From assembly GCA_003650505.1 (NCBI GenBank), contig QMQL01000015.1, forward strand, positions 1 through 11,006: a stretch of 11,006 bases of DNA, given 5' to 3'. The first letter of the stretch is position 1; the number at the start of each line of letters is the position of its first letter. The DNA comes from Candidatus Acetothermia bacterium. GTDB taxonomy: Bacteria; Bipolaricaulota; Bipolaricaulia; UBA7950; UBA9294. Below the pieces are notes generated by a model. The model ran no database searches and was not told the origin of the DNA. It saw only the letters and a program-made list of their open reading frames with translations. Both the position numbers and the translations under genes were made by a program. Below are positions 8,228 to 11,006 of the stretch, in pieces.

Positions 8228-8251
8228 CTTAGCCGAGAAACATCGTATACT
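8222..8251 (+). promoter_or_regulatory. promoter-like sequence facing the RND gene end
   Basis: On the plus strand TTGACG (8222-8227) and TATACT (8246-8251) are separated by 18 nt, a good sigma70 match. Transcription would start near 8258 and run antisense into the 3' end of the exporter gene, but a hairpin followed by a T-rich tract begins within a few bases. No plus-strand gene follows. It may produce only a very short RNA or may be a chance match. Confidence 0.45.
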
Positions 8252-8259
8252 TCTTTGTG

Positions 8260-8286
8260 CCGGCAGCGATGCCGGTTTCCTTTTTC
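8260..8286 (+). terminator. rho-independent terminator-like hairpin
   Basis: CCGGCA (8260-8265), loop GCGA and TGCCGG (8270-8275) form a perfect 6-bp GC-rich stem with a 4-base loop, followed on the plus strand by TTTCCTTTTTC. The T-rich tract follows the stem only on the plus strand; on the minus strand the hairpin lies 11 nt after the RND stop but is followed by CACAAAG. It therefore looks like a terminator for plus-strand transcription. For the exporter mRNA it may act as a 3' stabilising hairpin. Confidence 0.55.
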
Positions 8287-10593
8287 TCAGCGCCCTTTCT
8301 TCAGGATCCTCGTCTTACCGAGCACGCCGAGGAGGGCTGGGATCACCGTCAGGGCGGATATCGCGCTGATCAGCATCGTCGCCGATATCAGCGTCCCGAA
8401 GCTTCTCATCCCATGAAAGGCGGAGAGGAGGAGGACGCTGAACCCGAGGGCGAGGGAGAGGGCGTTGTAGACGATCGCCCTCCCGGCCGAGCCGGCCGAC
8501 GCCACGACCGCCTCATCGACCGACCGACCGGCGTCCAGCCCCTCGCGGAACCTCGAGATGTAGTGGATCCCGTAGTCAATCCCGATCCCGATCGTTATCG
8601 ATGAGACCATCAACGTTGCGATGTCTAGCGGGGTCCCGGAATAGGCCATTATCCCGAAGTTGATCGCGATCGTGAACAGGAGGGGGACGAGGCTGATCAA
8701 GCCGTAGATGATCGAGCCCATCAGGAGGATGACGATCAGCCCGGCCGCGCCGATCGAGGTGAGCAGGCTCCTTATCTGGCTTTTGGCGATCGAAGCGAGC
8801 ATCCGCACCTGGATCCTGGTCGCCCCGACCATCTCCGCCCGGCCGTAGGATGAGAAGTGCTCGTTCAGGTAAGCGGTAAGATCGTTCACAAAGGAAGCCT
8901 GCGTGCTACTCTGTTTTATCCCGTGAAATACGAGGACCTCCCCGGCCGAGAAATCGGCGAGGGCGAGGCCATCGAGATCCCCTCCCTGGAAGGTGAATAG
9001 GAGGAGGAGCTGAGCGACGAACCGCGGGTCGTCCGGGATCGTATAGTACGCCGGATCGTCGGCATGGAACCGCTGATTCATCTCCCGGACGATGTCGGCG
9101 ATCGACTCCGTCCGAGCGACACCTTCCTCCTCGAGGTGATCCTGCAACGCGATGATCTCGCGGAGGAGGGCGGGATCCTTCAGGCCGTCGCGGCGGGAGG
9201 TGTCGATCTCGATTATCGCCTGCTCACCGCCGGAGAACCGCTCCTCGAGGATGTCGAGCCCGGCGACCGCCGGGTGCCCCTCGCCGATGTACGCCCGCTG
9301 GGTCGTCTCGATCCTTATCCGCGAGAACCCGGCACCGAACACGACACCGACGACGATTCCGACCACAAGAACGATCCTCCCGTGGCGGATGATCCCCTTC
9401 TCCATCCCAGTCAAAATGACGGTCAGCCCGCCACGCCGCTTCCGCCCGGTCGCCGGTTTAGGGACCGGGACGAGGGAGAGGATGGATGGGATGAGGAACA
9501 ACGACAGGAGCATCGCCACGAGGATCCCGACCGAAGTGAACAGGCCGAAGGTCCGTTGCGGGACGAAGTAAGAGTTGAGGAGGGAGAGGAACCCGGCCGC
9601 CGTCGTCAGCGAGGTCATGACGACCGGTCCTTGCATCGCCGTCATCGTTGCGAGGATCGCCTCCCGCTTCGGGGTCCCGGCCGCTATCTCCTCGTTGTAG
9701 CGGTTGAGGACGTGAATCCCATCGGCTATCCCGATCGCCATCAGAATGACCGGAAGGATGAACGAGACGACGGTTATCGGAACCCCAAAGATGCTCATCA
9801 ACCCGAGGGCGACGACCACCGTCATCCCGACGACCGCAAGCGGGATGACAACCCCCCATCTCCAGCGGAAGCCGGCATACAATACGGCGACGATCAACAG
9901 GATGACGAGGGGGAGGAAGATCTTAAGGTCCCTTCGCATCGATCGTCCGAGGCTGAGATTGATGTAAGGGATCCCGGTGACGAAGATCCTCGCCCCGTCC
10001 CCCTTGAATTCATCGGCGACCGTCTCCACCGCCTCGGCGAACGGGATCATATCGACCCCTCGATTCGCGCGGAGGTAGAACGCAGCCGCTTTACCATCGG
10101 CAGAGACGACGAATCCCCTCGCCCGCCGATCGTCCATGATGATCCCGCGATAGGCGGCGATCCCCTCCGGGCTCGTCGGGACCTTCCCACCGGGAGCGGC
10201 AGGACCGACCCTGATCGTATCGGCCGACCCCCGGATGATCTGAAAGTTGAGCGGGCCGATGACATCGCTCACAATGCTCAACCGATCGAACTTATCCCCC
10301 ATCCCCTCAATGAGCTCGAGCGTCGCCGGGTTGAAAATCCCATCATCCGTGTCGACGACGACCATCATCATCAGCTGCGATCCGTAACGGTCCTTCGCCC
10401 TCTCCGCGGCGGCGACCGCGGGATCGTCCTGATTCAGGTAGTTCGTGAAATCGACTTCGACCCCGAGCTGCGGGATGAACCCCGCAAAAACGGCGGTGAT
10501 CAAGGTGACCGCGATGATCGTCAAGATCGGGTGTGAGACCACCAGACGGAATCCGGGCTCAAGGCTCAGCCGGAGTGGATTAATCCGCCTCAT
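8287..10593 (-). CDS. RND/MMPL-family exporter
   Basis: A 768-aa inner-membrane protein with two similar halves, each with one transmembrane helix, a large extracytoplasmic domain (about 42-222 and 426-605) and a cluster of helices (about 223-373 and 606-757). This is the RND layout, of the shorter MMPL/COG1033 (HAE3-like) type rather than the about 1040-aa AcrB type. The intramembrane Asp motif occurs in both halves: GIADGIHVLNRYNEE with D291 and GIDYGIHYISRF with D673; only the second has the Asp-Tyr pair. Export is expected to use an ion gradient; the substrate may be a lipid, hopanoid-like or hydrophobic compound, but is not shown. No adaptor (HlyD-type) or outer-membrane channel gene is visible. 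The ATG overlaps the upstream TetR-type gene by 14 nt, suggesting joint expression. Stop TGA at 8287-8289. Confidence 0.92.
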   Translation of the reverse strand: MRRINPLRLSLEPGFRLVVSHPILTIIAVTLITAVFAGFIPQLGVEVDFTNYLNQDDPAVAAAERAKDRYGSQLMMMVVVDTDDGIFNPATLELIEGMGDKFDRLSIVSDVIGPLNFQIIRGSADTIRVGPAAPGGKVPTSPEGIAAYRGIIMDDRRARGFVVSADGKAAAFYLRANRGVDMIPFAEAVETVADEFKGDGARIFVTGIPYINLSLGRSMRRDLKIFLPLVILLIVAVLYAGFRWRWGVVIPLAVVGMTVVVALGLMSIFGVPITVVSFILPVILMAIGIADGIHVLNRYNEEIAAGTPKREAILATMTAMQGPVVMTSLTTAAGFLSLLNSYFVPQRTFGLFTSVGILVAMLLSLFLIPSILSLVPVPKPATGRKRRGGLTVILTGMEKGIIRHGRIVLVVGIVVGVVFGAGFSRIRIETTQRAYIGEGHPAVAGLDILEERFSGGEQAIIEIDTSRRDGLKDPALLREIIALQDHLEEEGVARTESIADIVREMNQRFHADDPAYYTIPDDPRFVAQLLLLFTFQGGDLDGLALADFSAGEVLVFHGIKQSSTQASFVNDLTAYLNEHFSSYGRAEMVGATRIQVRMLASIAKSQIRSLLTSIGAAGLIVILLMGSIIYGLISLVPLLFTIAINFGIMAYSGTPLDIATLMVSSITIGIGIDYGIHYISRFREGLDAGRSVDEAVVASAGSAGRAIVYNALSLALGFSVLLLSAFHGMRSFGTLISATMLISAISALTVIPALLGVLGKTRILKKGR

Positions 10594-11006
10594 CGCCCGC
10601 CCCGGCCTTCAGGCCCTGCCAGATCAGGCTCGCGAGTTCTTCCGGCGCCGCCTTCAGGATCTCCTCGGCCCTCTCCTTCTCGTAGACGATCCCGCAGGCG
10701 CTCATCGTCTGGATCAGGTCGTACAGCCCCTGCGCGACGACGGTCGGATCGCACGGCCGGATCCAACCGTCCTCGATCCCGCGGGAGATGATCTGGCCGA
10801 TCCTCTCCACCATCCTCCGCTGGAGGACGATCAACCGATCGCTCAGCTTCCCACCGCGGTTGAACCGCTCACGGAGGAGGAGCTGGGCGAGCTCCGGTCG
10901 AATCCTGACAAACGAAAAGTGCTCCTCGAGGAGGCGCTGGAGCGTCTCGCGGATCGGGGCCGATCTTCGCTGAAGCTCCTCCAGGAATGAAAGCCTAGCC
11001 TCGAAC
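10580..11006 (-). CDS. TetR/AcrR-family regulator, C-terminal part (5' partial)
   Basis: The minus-strand frame is open to the right edge and gives 141 aa without a start. The all-helical sequence includes RPELAQLLLRERF, RMVERIGQIISRGIEDGWIRPCDP and VAQGLYDLIQTMSACGIVYE. It resembles the ligand-binding, dimerisation half of TetR-type regulators, in which GxxDGxxRxxDP followed by a helix is common. The helix-turn-helix would be beyond the window, so DNA binding is inferred only. Its stop overlaps the start of the exporter gene by 14 nt, the usual arrangement of an efflux repressor co-transcribed with its target. A start at the TTG near 10834 would give only 84 aa and cut the domain, and is not credible. 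Confidence 0.75.
   Translation of the reverse strand, partial: FEARLSFLEELQRRSAPIRETLQRLLEEHFSFVRIRPELAQLLLRERFNRGGKLSDRLIVLQRRMVERIGQIISRGIEDGWIRPCDPTVVAQGLYDLIQTMSACGIVYEKERAEEILKAAPEELASLIWQGLKAGAGDEAD

Noticed and set aside
8260..8286. Intrinsic terminator for the RND mRNA
   Set aside because: On the minus strand the stem is followed by CACAAAG, not a T-run; the T-rich tract is only downstream on the plus strand.
9064..10536. Plus-strand open frame (490 codons) opposite the RND gene
   Set aside because: Highly charged Arg/Asp/Pro composition with no domain; antisense to a well-supported membrane transporter.
10580..10834. Separate 84-aa gene starting at the TTG near 10834
   Set aside because: The same frame continues upstream to the window edge with TetR-like helices, so it is the tail of a larger gene.

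Overview
This is a GC-rich bacterial window dominated by one minus-strand operon: frr followed by a near-complete F1Fo ATP synthase cluster (atpI-atpB-atpE-atpF-atpH-atpA-atpG-atpD). A two-gene tRNA unit (Cys, Val) lies after it, also on the minus strand. To the left is the 3' part of a plus-strand gene for a CsgG-like envelope protein. To the right, upstream of frr on the minus strand, is an RND/MMPL exporter gene preceded by the cut-off C-terminal part of a TetR-type regulator.

Layout, left to right: 2-1078 (+) CsgG-like protein with an inserted Ig-like domain, 5' end outside the window; 1082-1157 (-) tRNA-Val(GAC); 1163-1234 (-) tRNA-Cys(GCA) with a near-consensus promoter at 1245-1273; 1301-7574 (-) the ATP synthase genes, with gaps of 0-22 nt or 1-4 nt overlaps; 7600-8157 (-) frr; 8158-8286 a compact intergenic region with a strong frr/atp promoter, a second promoter-like sequence facing the other way, and a hairpin; 8287-10593 (-) RND exporter; 10580-11006 (-) TetR-family fragment. 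No stretch over 300 bases lacks a gene, and no mobile element, CRISPR array or phage gene is visible.

How it fits together: the promoter at 8178-8206 should transcribe frr and then subunits I, a, c, b, delta, alpha, gamma and beta. Subunit c carries the residues of a sodium-binding site and has Glu instead of Gln at the second carboxylate position. This suggests a sodium-coupled synthase with a two-carboxylate rotor site, as known from Fusobacterium nucleatum. atpC (epsilon) is not at its usual place after atpD; the tRNA promoter and tRNA genes are there instead. Single b subunit (no b') argues against a phototroph. The TetR-RND pair overlaps by 14 nt and is probably a self-regulated efflux or lipid-export module unrelated to ATP synthesis.

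Organism: a bacterium with sigma70-type promoters (TTGACG -35 elements), GC-rich codons and a strong excess of the tetramer GATC. The CsgG-like protein hints at a diderm envelope. Sodium bioenergetics hints at an anaerobe. A candidate phylum such as Bipolaricaulota is possible, but the sequence alone does not establish the lineage.
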